Origin: Achatina immaculata
Lineage: Eukaryota > Mollusca > Gastropoda > Stylommatophora > Achatinidae
DNA length: 64,000 nt
Direction of reading: 5' to 3'
Assembly (NCBI GenBank): GCA_009760885.1
Contig: CM019703.1
Location: forward strand, 13,314,459 to 13,378,458
The translations under genes were made by a program, and so were the position numbers. Below the pieces are notes generated by a model. The model did not search any database and was not told the origin of the DNA. It worked only from the letters and a program-made list of their open reading frames with translations. Positions 34,634-46,039 of this stretch are shown here, piece after piece. Within the stretch, counting starts at the first letter, position 1. Each line of letters opens with the position of its first letter.

Positions 34634-35098
34634 TTAACTACAACATCCGGAACTGGAAGCTTTGGATTTTTTGCTCAAATCAACAGAGTTTGTGTGCACT
34701 GGTTTTATATCTAACTGATCCTCCATCTCTCGTAGCCGAGAGACTGCCGAAATGAAAGCAAGCTCTACATTTGTGGCATCCTTTGCGCTGGTTTCAAAAT
34801 ACGGGGCGTTCCCATTCCTTGCACACCAGCTCCTGGCTATGTCTTCTTCAACTTCCCGGTTCGGCATATCCACTTTGTTTCCGAGAATAATAAACGGAAA
34901 AGGTGATCCCTCTTGAATATCGGCATAATACAGGAACTCACGTTTCCACATGGGCAGATTTTCAAAACTCTTCCTGTCATCCACAGCGAAAGTCAACATA
35001 CAGATGTCAGCACCCCGGTAAAAAGGGGTGCGAAGTGACTTGAATCTTTCCTGGCCAGCAGTGTCCCATATCTGCATTGTGTAATTTTCACCTTCAAC
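34634..35098 (-). CDS. rab9: Rab9 GTPase, coding exon 2
   Basis: Encodes residues 51-204. It starts VEGENYTMQIWDTAGQERF after acceptor CTTGTCAG (AG at 35100-35099), so the visible ATG at 35077 is internal. Guanine-binding and catalytic motifs are complete: WDTAGQE (61-67, with Gln66), NKVD (124-127) and ETSAKD (152-157). The Rab9-type segments TPFYRGAD, REFLYYADIQE and PFIILGNK are present. The C-terminus SSSGCCS carries the double-cysteine geranylgeranylation site. The length of 204 compares with 201 in human RAB9A. All motifs are intact, so this is a functional copy rather than a pseudogene. Confidence 0.95.
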   Translation of the reverse strand, partial: VEGENYTMQIWDTAGQERFKSLRTPFYRGADICMLTFAVDDRKSFENLPMWKREFLYYADIQEGSPFPFIILGNKVDMPNREVEEDIARSWCARNGNAPYFETSAKDATNVELAFISAVSRLREMEDQLDIKPVHTNSVDLSKKSKASSSGCCS

Positions 35099-35229
35099 CT
35101 GACAAGTGGAAAAACATCAACTCATTACTCAGCTTCTGATAAGAGGGAATCTCTACCTATAAACATAACAATGGATGAAAGATATTCATTCAGCCTTATT
35201 CTGTGTATAAACTAAAAAAAAAAAAGGGG

Positions 35230-35490
35230 ACTAGCTGTTGTGTTTTGTAATGGTCTCCTGTTAGGCTATGATATCTGTGCCTTTTGGAGACAAAGACAGT
35301 GTCTGACTTGGCAGTCAGGGACCCACAGCTGAAATGCTAGTGTCAGGGTTGGTGAACCATAGCTGATCAAGACCCTGTTCCACTTCTCCATTGGTGCTCT
35401 TAGTTACAGGTCTGCCTGGCTAACAAGGCATGGATCATTAGTCCCTATGGCAGCGAAGTCTGCTACAGAAATATTGCGCACCCCCCCCCC
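35230..35490 (-). mobile_element. R element, copy in Rab9 intron
   Basis: On the minus strand this matches 45725-45925: shared GGACAGGGTCTTG(G/A)TCAGC-like core, CAGCTATGGTTC, CTGTGGGTC/CTATGGGTC and a preceding (G)TGTGCAAT. It is a dispersed repeat; borders are set by the copy at 45585-45943. Confidence 0.7.
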
Positions 35491-35774
35491 TCCCCAAATT
35501 TTAGATTTCCTTGGTTTCCTTGGCTGCAAAGAATATTTCCTCACAGTTTCATGTATATACAAAACAAGATCTATATCTTTCAGCAGTGTGACGTATCCAT
35601 CTTCAGCCTGGTTTATTTTTAAGGCTGGGTTTGCCCATTCAATCCCTATTCACTCAGCAGAGACTGTGGTCTGTTTCTGGGTGGTACCATTATGAAGTAG
35701 AGAAGGAGGATCTTGATTAGCTTTGGTTCTTTAACCTTGAAGCAAGCAGTCACGTATGAGTCATTTACTGCCAT

Positions 35775-37215
35775 CTCATTCTGAGCACTGCATCTTGGCC
35801 CATTACTTACACAATGATAATAATAAAAGAAATCAGTGTTTAAGCACTGCATCTTGCCCCATTACTTACACAATGATAATAATAAAAGAAATCAGTGTTT
35901 AAGCACTGGATCTTGCCCCATTACTTACACAATGATAATAATAAAAGAAATCAGTGTTTAAGCACTGCATCTTGGCCCTCACTTACACAATGATAATAAT
36001 AAAAGAAATCAGTGTTTAAGCACTGCATCTTGCCCCATTACTATCACAATGATAATAATAAAAGAAATCAGTGTTTAAGCACTGAATCTTGGCCCTCACT
36101 TATACAATGATAATAATAAAAGAAATCAGTGTTTAAGCACTGCATCTTGGCCCATTACTTACACAATGATAATAATAAAAGAAATCAGTGTTTAAGCACT
36201 GCATCTTGCCCCATTACTATCACACTGATAATAATAAAAGAAATCAGTGTTTAAGCACTGCATCTTGGCCCATTACTTACACAATGATAGTAATAAAAGA
36301 AATCAGTGTTTAAGCACAGCATCTTGCCCCATTACTCACATAATGATAGTAATAAAAGAAATCAGTGTTTAAGCACTGCATCTTGGCCCTCACTTACACA
36401 ATGATAATAATAAAAGAAATCAGTGTTTAAGCACTGCATCTTGGCCCTCACTTATACAATGATAATAATAAAAGAAATCAGTGTTTAAGCACTGCATCTT
36501 GGCCCATTACTTACACAATGATAATAATGAAATAAATCAGTGTTTAAGCACTGCATCTTGGCCCATTACTTACACAATGATAATAATAAAAGAAATCAGT
36601 GTTTAAGCACTGCATCTTGGCCCATTACTTACACAATGATAGTAATAAAAGAAATCAGTGTTTAAGCACAGCATCTTGCCCCATTACTTACATAATGATA
36701 GTAATAAAAGAAATCAGTGTTTAAGCACTGGATCTTGGCCCTCATTTACACAATGATAGTAATAAAATAAATCAGTGTTTAAGCATTGCATCTTGGTCCA
36801 TTACTTACACAATGATAGTAATAAAGGAAATCAGTGTTTGAGTACTATATCTTGGTCCCTTACTTACACAATGATAATAAAACAAACTGGTGCCTGAGTA
36901 TTACATACTGGTCCTCTAGCTACATAACGATAATAAAAGAAATCAATGTTTAAGTACTATATCTTGGCCCCTTACTTACACAATGATAATAAAACAAATT
37001 GGTGTCTGAGTACTATATCTTGGTCCCTCACTTACACAATGATAATAAAACAAATCATTGTTTTTGGCCCCTTACTTACACAATGATAATAAAACAAATC
37101 AATGTCTGAGTATTGCATATTGGTCCTTTACTTACATAACGATAATAAAACAGATCAGTGTTTGAGTACTATATCTTGGCCCCTCACTTACACAATGATA
37201 ATAAAACAAATTGGT
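35775..37215 (+). repeat. 59-bp minisatellite, ~24 copies
   Basis: Unit reads roughly CACTGCATCTTGGCCCATTA, CTTACACAATGATAATAATA, AAAGAAATCAGTGTTTAAG. Copies in 35775-36850 are alike, with alternating variants (CCCATTACTTACA or CCCTCACTTACA); those after 36850 are more diverged. Located in the Rab9 intron. Confidence 0.95.
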
Positions 37216-38730
37216 GTTTCATGCAAATCAGAATGACTGTGCCAGTGGGACAGCTCAGCTACCAGGACCAGAATCTCACAGCTGGACCCTACCCCACTTT
37301 ATCTTGGTGCTTCTGGGAATAAGCTGCCACAGATCGTAAGATCAGCCAGATTTATGGTGCAATGTTCTCTTCGAACTGAAAGCATAGGACTGCTCTTACC
37401 TGTCACTCTTCGGCTGACCTAGCTACATGAATTACACTTGACATGCTATAACGAGGAAAAGAATTTGTCTCTGAAGATAGCAAATATCTTCCCTTTGGTG
37501 TGACATTTAAGATTACACTGCACACATGACTGCCAGTAGATAAGGGACAAAACAGAAGATCATGAACCTATGGTGGTGTATCTTGCTGTTGGGATCCACC
37601 CTGAAAATCTGGGCAAGCCACCGTAAACTTGCTCAACATCTGACATGATGCCCCTGCCTAAAAACTGGCTATAAACAATTCCAAGTTTTGCAGCTCCAGG
37701 CAGATAGATGAGGTAAGACAGGAAGCTAGTGTTCATTATCAGACTCAGTATACAGTATATGTGGAGATCATGGAAATATGGTTCCTTAGAAGAATGCTAA
37801 AGACACCATGGACAGCAAAAAGATCAAATGTTTCTCCACCGATCTCAGTTCTTGATGTTTTTTTCATCATTTCAATAAGTGTCACATCAAAACACTTTGG
37901 TCATGCACACAAAAAAATATACAAAAGCGTAACAACAGAAGAACTCTCGGAGAATCAGAGGTTGGTACACGTTCAAGGTATCAAAACTACAGAAATACAA
38001 AATTAAAGCAAACATTTGAAAAAAAAAAAATGTAATTCAAAACAAGCAGTCCCTTTACAAGTTCATAAAGATAAGATAGTTGCATTATATTCGCTGAATG
38101 CTTCCTGCTCTAATTTTACTTCACTTCTGATGTTTATGTACCTTAAAAGGAAGCTGGTCTCTTTCTAATCTTACCAATTTCACTTTGTTACACTGAACAG
38201 AATCCTTACAACATGTTCTTGACAGGCAACTGCAGGACACAATGCTGACATTGTGAGTGATGAAGTAACATGATGTTATATAAGGTCTGTGGTGGACGAA
38301 GCTTATGAAGGATTTAGGTGGGACAAACAAGGCCAAGAAGATGCCCTCCTGCAAGAGTAACATTCTGTGTCCTCGGCTGGTGATCAATAAGCCATCGCTG
38401 CCCTTAGGGCATATAATTTACATCCATCCATGTCCTTGGGGAGTGACTTTCTAAGCAATCACAGCCCACAGAACATACAATCCACTTCCTCGGTCTGTGA
38501 ATGACTTAGGCAATCACAGCCCGCAAGACATGAAATCCACATCCTTGGTGTGTGATATACTGAGCACTCACCATCACCACCCAAGACATACAAGACAGTC
38601 TCATAAATCACCTCCTTACTGGCAGTATTAGCCTTCAAAGGTGTTACAATGGTCAGCAGAGCCAACAAACAAGCATGCTCTGAATTTTTATAACGCTAGC
38701 TCTGATACTAATTAACCAGTGAAAACTCAC

Positions 38731-38880
38731 CATTACATCTTTGTTCAAGAACTCCACACCAATGGTATGAAATGACTGTGAATCAAATTTATTGCTAACA
38801 AATCTGTTCATAAGTGAACTCTTCCCGACGCCTCCATCTCCCAGCAGTACCACTTTCAACAACTTGGACCTGCTTGACAT
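38731..38880 (-). CDS. rab9: Rab9 GTPase, coding exon 1
   Basis: Rab9 is a membrane-anchored small GTPase that cycles between GDP and GTP and directs mannose-6-phosphate receptor return from late endosomes to the trans-Golgi. This exon encodes residues 1-50: the P-loop GDGGVGKS (residues 14-21), and the switch I effector segment with Thr39 in [12 protein letters not shown], a form typical of Rab9 and Rab7. The ATG at 38880 starts [10 protein letters not shown], collinear with human RAB9A. The exon ends at 38731 with donor ATG/GTGAGT in phase 0, joining exon 2 without changing frame. An upstream acceptor (TTTTCAG, AG at 38925-38924) suggests the exon has about 43 nt of 5' UTR. Confidence 0.93.
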
Positions 38881-38989
38881 TCTCCGCTGCTCAAAGCCCT
38901 ATGCCACAGTATGAGAATGCTATCTGAAAATGTTCATAAATTAAGATTAAAGATAATCTAGAAATTAATCCAAGTGGATTAAATTCAGT

Positions 38990-39215
38990 TAATCATCCCA
39001 CCATCAATATCCCTGGAAACTGACTAAAGAAAAAAAAATTGCCGCTCAGAAAGGCTCATAGAATCTTGAAGGACAGCTATGAATTCTTTCCACTTCTCAC
39101 AGTCTACAGCCAACCTCTGCGTGCTGCTCCAACAGTATGTTATCCACTTTGGCTCCTACCTCTCTTCTGGCAGGCTGTCATTGGCTGGCCTCTCTCTTTC
39201 TTTCAGTAATTCACC
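38990..39215 (-). mobile_element. LINE family S 3' fragment
   Basis: Minus strand reads AARRGWL-TVRSGKNS-LSFKIL, aligning with QHSKGWPWTVGGGGILLLPCK of the copy at 63.8 kb. Heavily decayed; lies just upstream of the Rab9 coding start, inside the proposed 5' UTR intron. Confidence 0.45.
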
Positions 39216-39219
39216 ACAC

Positions 39220-40035
39220 AAGCGTTTAAAGCACTCCATTAAAAAAAAAGAGTAAACACAAAACATAGAATAACTTCCTGGCTAGCCAAAGGTCAATGCT
39301 ATGGGCACAAAATAACAAATAACTGCCTGGCTAGCCAAAGGTCAATGCCATGGGCACAAAATAACAAATAACTGCAATCATCCCATTCCCTTTCCCCTTG
39401 GGAAAAAAAAACATCATAAATAATTCTAATGCAAACATTCATCACACATAATTCTAATACAAACATTCATCAAACATAATTCTAATATAGATTATTTTAA
39501 AGGCAACCCAGATTCCCTTTGTATATCTGTTGACCTTGCTCATTTCTTTCTTTCTTAAAAGGGAAGTAGATATAAAGCAGACTAAATATGTGAGATCAAA
39601 GAAAAGAGTACGGAAATGAACAAATTGCAGGAAAATTATGTCCACAATACAGAATGTCATCTTGTCATAACAGAAAAGTCTCACTGCCAGTGGAAGATTT
39701 TTCTCTAGCAGCAAGGAAATCCAACAGTGTAACCGAGAAGATCTCTTTTGTACAATTTGTTTTCCTCTTATAACCTATAGCAGTGAATTTATTTCACCTT
39801 TTAACTAGGGATGTGGAGTCAGCATGCCATATCTATGGCTCTTTTATTTTTCTGTCAGCTGACTCCAGCTTCAGCCACTTCATAAATGGGTACTCAAACT
39901 GCAACTCAATCCCAAAACTGCTTGTCAGTTCTGGCTATGCATAAATGCCAGTGTATGGAAGGAGCAATGTGACCTTGAGGTAACAATCTAGTCCAAAAAA
40001 AAAAACCCAAACATACAGATGATCAAAGAAGAAGA
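39220..40035. other. No gene; short duplications
   Basis: Two copies of AACTGCCTGGCTAGCCAAAG-like sequence (39270-39330) and several of a short AATTCTAAT(A/G)(C/T)AAACATTCATCA unit (39420-39480). Otherwise nothing. Confidence 0.55.
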
Positions 40036-40058
40036 AAAAACTGCACCCACACTTAATT

Positions 40059-40225
40059 ATTATTATGTGCCATGCCAGATAGCACTGATGATCATGCTTC
40101 TCTATCTTGTGCAATCTTTGTTGTTTCCCTTTTATTCACATGCTTTTCTTTCTCTATGCCACTTGGTCAGTCTATGGAGATATTTTTCTCCTGACCTTCA
40201 ATCTCTTCCTTTTTTCCCTTCAATT
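40059..40225 (-). mobile_element. RTE-related LINE 3' fragment
   Basis: Minus strand GGAAAATTGAAGGGAAAAAA (GKLKGKK) and TGTGCCATGCCAGATAGCAC correspond to the RTE 3' end and to 760-960. Confidence 0.5.
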
Positions 40226-40227
40226 TT

Positions 40228-40845
40228 CCATTATCATCATCATCATCATTGCCTTTCACTCCCTTGAGAGCATAGGCCACGGATAAAGGCTCTCCAGTCA
40301 GACCTGTTCTTGGAATTATTCTCTGCTTCCTTCCATGTGTATCCCTTGTCTCTGAGCACTGTCATAGTTTCTCTTCTCCAAGTAAGTCTACGTCTTCCTC
40401 GTTTTTTATTTTCTTGAGGATCCCATGTCAGTGCCTGTCTTGCTATTCCGGTGTCAGATTTTCTTAGAGTGTGGCCAATCCACCTCTATTTCCGAGACAT
40501 GATTTGTAGATTCATAGGTTCTTGTCCTGCCCTTTCCCAGACCTCCTCGTTCCTGATATTGTCCTGTCATTTAATGTTTAAAATCCAGCTCAAGCAGTAG
40601 TTCATATGTTTGTATCCTCTGTTGTATTGTCTTGGTCATAACCTATGTCTCCGAACCATATAGAAGGAAAGTCATTGCGTCTGTATTGAAAAGCCTAAGT
40701 TTGGTTCTTGTTTTGATGTTCTTAGATGACCATATTTTGTTAAGTTGGATAAATGCTGTCCTGGCCTTGGTTATTCTAGCTTTAACATCCTTCTCCGTTC
40801 CGGCACTCCCTCGATTACTATGAGGCTATTGCTTGCACTATTACT
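40228..40845 (-). mobile_element. LINE family U, 3' part
   Basis: (CAT)n tail followed by about 600 bp that reads, on the minus strand, as a decayed LINE reverse transcriptase C-terminus (AFQYRRNDFPSIWFGDIGYDQDNTTEDTN in one frame). The tail-proximal part matches 10975-11110. Confidence 0.6.
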
Positions 40846-40889
40846 TTTTCATTATCTTTGTATTTTGTCTGCTAATATATAGTTTATAA

Positions 40890-40892
<3 letters not shown>

Positions 40893-40927
<35 letters not shown>
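40893..40927. repeat. (TA)n microsatellite
   Basis: Perfect TA run directly 5' of SINE 1. Confidence 0.9.
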
Positions 40928-40931
<4 letters not shown>

Positions 40932-41173
40932 CTGAGTGGTTAATGCACTGGTCTATCATGGCAAAGGTCGAGTGTTCAAATCCGGCCAGAGGCACCCCAG
41001 TCACCCAGCTGTAGAAATGGGTACCCAACTTCTTCTGGAGTTGGGGAAGGAAAGGTGGCCAGGCGTGATACTGACCATATCACCCTCTAGTGTGCTGACA
41101 GGTCAAGGAAAATATGGGCACTAATACCATATCTCTATGTGCCTCTAAGGCATGACAGGATTACCTTTACCTT

Positions 41174-41175
<2 letters not shown>
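40928..41175 (+). mobile_element. SINE 1 copy, full length
   Basis: Best-preserved copy. Head GTGTCTGAGTGGTTAATGCA resembles a serine/leucine-type tRNA A box; GTGTTCAAATCC is a good B box. The body has GTAGAAATGGGTACCCAACT and CACCCTCTAGTGTGCTGACA; the tail is TTACCTTTACCTTA, followed by (CA)n and (TA)n to 41216. Confidence 0.85.
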
Positions 41176-41216
<41 letters not shown>

Positions 41217-41219
41217 AAA

Positions 41220-42410
41220 TTTTCCAGCCATTACTAAATTCTCCAAACTTCTGTCTTCTCATGACATGTCCAAGAAATTATTTTGATTGTCTTTTTGTTA
41301 TAATTTTAAATGTTTTTGTTGTCCTGAAACTTCTTTGAGGACCTCTTCATTTGTTTTCCTGTCTCTCCAGGGGTATCTGTTGTACCTTTCTCTCCAAAAC
41401 CACATCTCTGTTGCTTCCAGTTTCTTTGTCATCTTTTTGCCCACATATTGCATTACAGGCTCTATAAAACACTATAATATTCTTTTCCTCACTTTTATGA
41501 GCATCTTCTTATTTGTTAGTTTCTTCTTCATGTTATAAAAAGTTGCCTTTGTCGTATCTATTTGTGATTTTATTTGAATTGTGCACTTCCCATCATGCTC
41601 CAGGGCAACTAAATTTATTCCCATGTGTTAGCGTCTTTCAGTTTGAAATGATGCTGTACTTTGGTACATTTATTCTTTTTTGACATTTCCATTGTTTCTG
41701 TCTTGTTGCTCTCTAGCTCTAAATCTCTTTAATTGCTCTCTTCAACAATCCTGTTCACAAGTTTATGCAAATTGCTTTCACTTTCTGCTGTCAGAATGGT
41801 GCCATCTGCATATTTCAAATTATTGATAATCTGGTCATCTATTAACATTCCTTTCAAATTTTTAATGCCTCTTGTGACATTTTTACTTTATAGTGAGAAT
41901 AGATCAGGCAACAGTACACATCTTTGTCTTATGCCTCATTTTATACCCAGGTACTCACCGATGTCATTGTCAGTGTTCCATATAAGCTGCACAGCTGTGC
42001 ACATAAAAAGATCATGCCATATGCAAAATTTTATATGCTGCACAAAAAGTAGTAGCACTGCTACTTTTATTTTTCAAATTTTTTATATTACTCTGTGCTA
42101 TGGTATGAATGAATAAAAATATGATAGCACTACATGAGTCTGTTTTAATGATTTCATCAGATTTTACTATGAGAACTTTAAAATTATAATCTGTAATTTG
42201 ATGTTTTTATGATGTGCATTTCCACATACACATTTCTAATATATCTGCAAATAGGCTGAAACTTTTGCACACAAACTGCACATCCTTTGAGGGGACATTG
42301 GTCACAGATCACCCTTACTGCTGCCCTTTGATTCCAGCATATATTCTTAATAATTCTCATATCTTTACCATCTATATTAAGGCCTAAGCTGAAATATCAC
42401 ATTATTGTCT
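41220..42410 (-). mobile_element. Diverged RTE-like LINE, split by a CAGTG element
   Basis: Minus-strand remnants follow the RTE copy 1 order (e.g. the region around the catalytic loop at 41800-41840 and GVRxGC/SLYS region at 41880-41950), resuming at about 42305-42410 after an insertion. Confidence 0.6.
41971..42300. mobile_element. hAT-like MITE inserted in LINE
   Basis: Begins CAGTGTTCCATAT and ends, as an imperfect inverted repeat, near GAGGGGACATTG; both ends contain GCACA/TGTGCA motifs. It interrupts the LINE sequence. The 8-bp target duplication expected for hAT elements is not clean here. Confidence 0.45.
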
Positions 42411-42419
42411 TGATACTAG

Positions 42420-43500
42420 ACAATGTTTAGCTTTATTACTTTTTGTTCCAAACCTTTATTCAGCGGGTAGAAATGAATGTAGGTATATTAATTAGATCAT
42501 CCAAATGCTCACCGCAAGTAAAGAGTTTTGTTTGTACATCAGCAAACATAAAGATATCATATTATGCTAACTATTTAGTGACAGATTTAAAGACAAAATT
42601 TTAAAAAAATATTTGAAACAAAAACTTTCAAAACCAAATAATCAAGAAAATAAAAAAAAAGAATTACTGTAACATAATGTAAAAACAAACAAGCTATAAA
42701 ATATCGTAACATTCATTCTGTAAACTGGTGACGAAAATGACTCTTATACATTGTAAATTTCCTGACAACAAAATTCCTCGTATGGTCAGATAAGTAACCC
42801 GCCCACAAAATGTCAAACATTTCAGCCCCTTCAACCTCTGACGTTCTATAGAGATATGGGCTTCTCTGGGTCATAACTCCCAGAGGTCTGAGAGTTACTG
42901 GTTTATAACCACTTCACGAGGCTGAAGACAACTCGAACGTTCACGTCGCAACTTATCTGCCTTCTGTGTTCGTTTGTTAGGCGGATCCAACAAAGGAAAC
43001 TTTTAAAATGGACAAGCTTCTCATATCTTCCAGTATAAACACTTCTACAACTGCTTCCATTCGCCCTCGTAAAATGAATTATATAATAATGAACAAACCG
43101 AGGAAATTTAATGAAGGAAAACGAAAGTCTCGTGTATATTCTATAAGAAAACATTGGACTTTTATCGGCTGAGAATGAGACTGGCTGACGCCCATAGCCA
43201 ACATCACAGGTGACATTAAAGAAAACTCGAGAACGTACGTGAAGTTATACACGTCCAAATACAACCTTTTGTCTGTCTTCAAGTCTAACTAAAGATAGAG
43301 AAAAGGGGGGGGAAGCAGACATCGCTGGGAAAATACGAGCACAGATCAGACTTTCACACAATTCTGTCTAGGTATTGTCTTACATAATGGCCTCAGTAAC
43401 ACCATACCCTCACTATCAATGACAGCGGGGGGGAATATAGTGTATCTTCCATAATTATAACCGCTCAGGGACTAACATACTCAACGCCGGCTCATTTTTC
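42420..43500. other. No recognisable gene
   Basis: No repeat family recognised. 43260-43500 is somewhat less AT-rich and adjoins the proposed Rab9 promoter. Confidence 0.5.
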
Positions 43501-43537
43501 ATTAGGGCGTTACTTAAGAAAGACGAAGTGTACTCAC

Positions 43538-43660
43538 ACTATTGTCCAGGCTAGTGTACAGATCAATGCGAGAGCGCTAAACAGATTTCCTCATTCAGTT
43601 ACAACAAAATCCAAGCAGTCCACCATGATTGGTGATGACGTCATCTTATCATGTGACTTC
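43538..43660 (-). promoter_or_regulatory. Candidate Rab9 promoter and first non-coding exon
   Basis: On the minus strand, a strong donor (TAGT/GTGAGT, exon end 43538) lies upstream of Rab9 in a stretch free of repeats. Just beyond it are an inverted CCAAT box (43628-43632), a full cAMP-response palindrome TGACGTCA (43636-43643) and a TCATGTGAC element (43649-43657) resembling an MITF/TFEB M-box. With the 5' UTR acceptor at 38924 this would make a 4.6-kb 5' UTR intron. No transcript data are available; the assignment to Rab9 is inference. Confidence 0.4.
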
Positions 43661-43699
43661 AGTCATGAGACTTCATATACAAAGGCCGCCCGTTTAGCG

Positions 43700-44880
43700 G
43701 TTCTCAGATCTTTGCGATTCAATACACCAGACAGGAGGAATAAAAATTCCAGAGAGAGAGACAGAGAGAGAGAGAGAAAGAATTTTTTAAAAGAAACGGA
43801 TGGTACCAGTAATATTGCAGTTTGTTAATAGTATAATTATTATATATACAGGTTATTAGGTGTGTCTTGGTCAGGGCCAGCAAATAAGAATTTTTACCTC
43901 CTCGTGTATACCCTGCCGACCCACCGAATTCTCAAATTAACATTTAATATTTGAAAATTGAAACTGTTAAGTAAACTTTAACATATTCTAACATGAATAT
44001 TAAGTAGCATTAACAACAATTTATATATTTATGGGAAATAAATCATAAGATAAACTATACATTTATTATCATCATCATTGTCACCGTCGTTATTATCACG
44101 ATGTGAAAAATTGCTATTTGTTGCAAGCACAATATTTGAAAGATTATTGCGACTCGTTGAAGTGAAATATGCATTTGTAGTTTTTATAATTTTCTCTAGA
44201 TATTTCGACTTTAAAATGTAGATTTTTAAAAATTAAACTCCAACTGTTGGTAAGAACGGAAGAATAGACTCTACAAGTGAAATATGAGAAATATGCATTT
44301 GACGTTAATAATAAGCTCTATGATTATAAAAGTTCATCACGGGATTATAAAAGTATTGACCGTTGTATCTATTATTGCATTTTTCATCATCATGTAAATT
44401 CCCGTTTCTTTTTAGATAGAAATTAAAGTGATTTTTTGGCTAGACGTACTATATTTTAATATTGCTGATTTTCATAAAAATTCTCTGTACAAATTGTTAC
44501 TATTGGTACAGTTTTGACATAAAGAACCGAAACCAGAGGGGGTTTTTTGTTTGGAGTTTTTGATTAAAAGAACTACTGCGTAATTTTTTTTTCCGCATGT
44601 TGTGGAGTTTCTACTTTATTCATAATTGTTTATAAAGGCAATATTTTGACTTAAAGGACTGAGAATAAAGATTAGGGCTGATAAAATGTGTTCAGTTTTG
44701 CTGTTGATACTGAAAATCTTTGCGTCATAATGTCAGTCTGTATTATTACAAAATGAGAAACACCAATGCGAATTAATGCTCAGAGCCATATTTAGACAAA
44801 AATTAAATAAAATAAAAAGTAGCATATTCTAACCCAACCCATAAATATAAATTTATTACAAAATGAGAAACAATTTTTAA
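43700..44880. other. No recognisable gene
   Basis: A (GA)n run at 43752-43782, then AT-rich sequence without motifs. Confidence 0.5.
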
Positions 44881-44899
44881 AAATAGAACCAGGTATATT

Positions 44900-46030
44900 A
44901 TTAAAATAAACAACAAAGGCAAATTTCAGAGCATAAAAAAGGGAAGTAAGACAAGGATGTGTACTGTCCCCAGATCTGTTTTCTCTAAACAGTGAGTATA
45001 TTATGAGAGCCATTACCCACAAGCCTGATAAAAATTGGAGGACATAAAATAAAAAACCTGAGATACCCTGACGACACAGTCCTGACAGCAGACAATGAGG
45101 AAGATGTACAAGATCTGCTAGATATAGTAGTAGCAGAAAGTGAGTATAAATGACTGCCACTGAACAGTAAGAAAACTATACCAGAATACAACGTAAAAGT
45201 CAAAGGAGTAACATTAAAACAAGTACACAAATCTTGGTACAATAATACCAGATGGTAGGCGTACCACAGAGGTTAAAAACAAAATATGTTAGGCGAGGAC
45301 AGTATTTCAGAAAATAAAATCTATTTTATTCAGTCCATCTTTGTCAATAGATACTAGGAAATATGTCTTGAAATGCTCTATCGAGTCAGTACTACTATTT
45401 GGAAGCGAATCGTGGTCACTAACAAAAACAAGAACAGCATTAGAGGCAACTGAAATGTGGTTCATACGAAGAATGTTATGAATGCCATGGACGGCCAAAA
45501 TAACAAATGAAAAATGCATAAAGAAAGCCAGTGAGAAACGAACATTATTAAACACACTACGGGGGAGAGAGTCAAGGTTTATTGTTCATTGTACTTGTAC
45601 GAACTTCCTGTAACTGCGAGCTGTTGTTCTTTTGCAACCGATGCTGTAGAGATGTTGAGGCACAGCATCGTATCGGCGTGGGAGCAGGTTATGGCGGCTA
45701 CTTTTTCAGTCCCGGAGTACAGTTAAAAAGAAGGAGGTGTGCAATGCTTCTTTAGTAGACTCCACCACCATGGGGACTATGGCGATCCCTGCCCCGCTAG
45801 TCTGGCTAGGTCTGTTATTAGGAGTACCACGGAGAGGTGGGACAGGGTCTTGGTCAGCTATGGTTCGCTAACCCTGGCGCTGGCATATCAGCTATGGGTC
45901 GCTGATTACCTCATAGGACAGCGTCTTCACAACCCCCCACCCCGGTTTATTGGCCATATAATGAGAAGAGGAAAATATCGTGACAACAGGGAAAATTGGA
46001 GGCAGGAAAGGGAGAGGTAGACCAGTATAA
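44900..46030 (+). mobile_element. RTE-like LINE, decayed, interrupted by R element
   Basis: Plus-strand frames read [39 protein letters not shown] (catalytic YADD changed to YPDD), then [14 protein letters not shown] and, after the R insertion, RFIGHIMRRGKYRDN. Several stops. Confidence 0.75.
45576..45952 (+). mobile_element. R element, complete, with 9-bp target duplication
   Basis: GGTTTATTG at 45576-45584 and 45944-45952 flank a 359-bp insert that splits the LINE reading frame between ESR and FIGHIMRR. Parts of it recur at 35230-35490 and 57940-58110. It has no open reading frame of its own worth noting, no tRNA-like boxes I could see, and no terminal inverted repeats. The duplication length suits retroposition. 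Class unknown. Confidence 0.75.
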
Positions 46031-46039
46031 AACTGATAG

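Larger units (their letters stand above)
35099..38730 (-). other. Rab9 coding intron
   Basis: Phase 0 intron of 3.6 kb with GTGAGT donor and CAG acceptor. It contains a copy of the R element (35230-35490), a 59-bp minisatellite (35775-37215), and a 60-bp RTE shard at about 37755-37812 (WFLRRMLKTPWTAK). The stretch 37820-38700 shows nothing recognisable. Confidence 0.85.

Noticed and set aside
35775..37215. CRISPR-like regular repeats
   Set aside because: Units are contiguous direct repeats with no unique spacers, in an intron of an animal gene.
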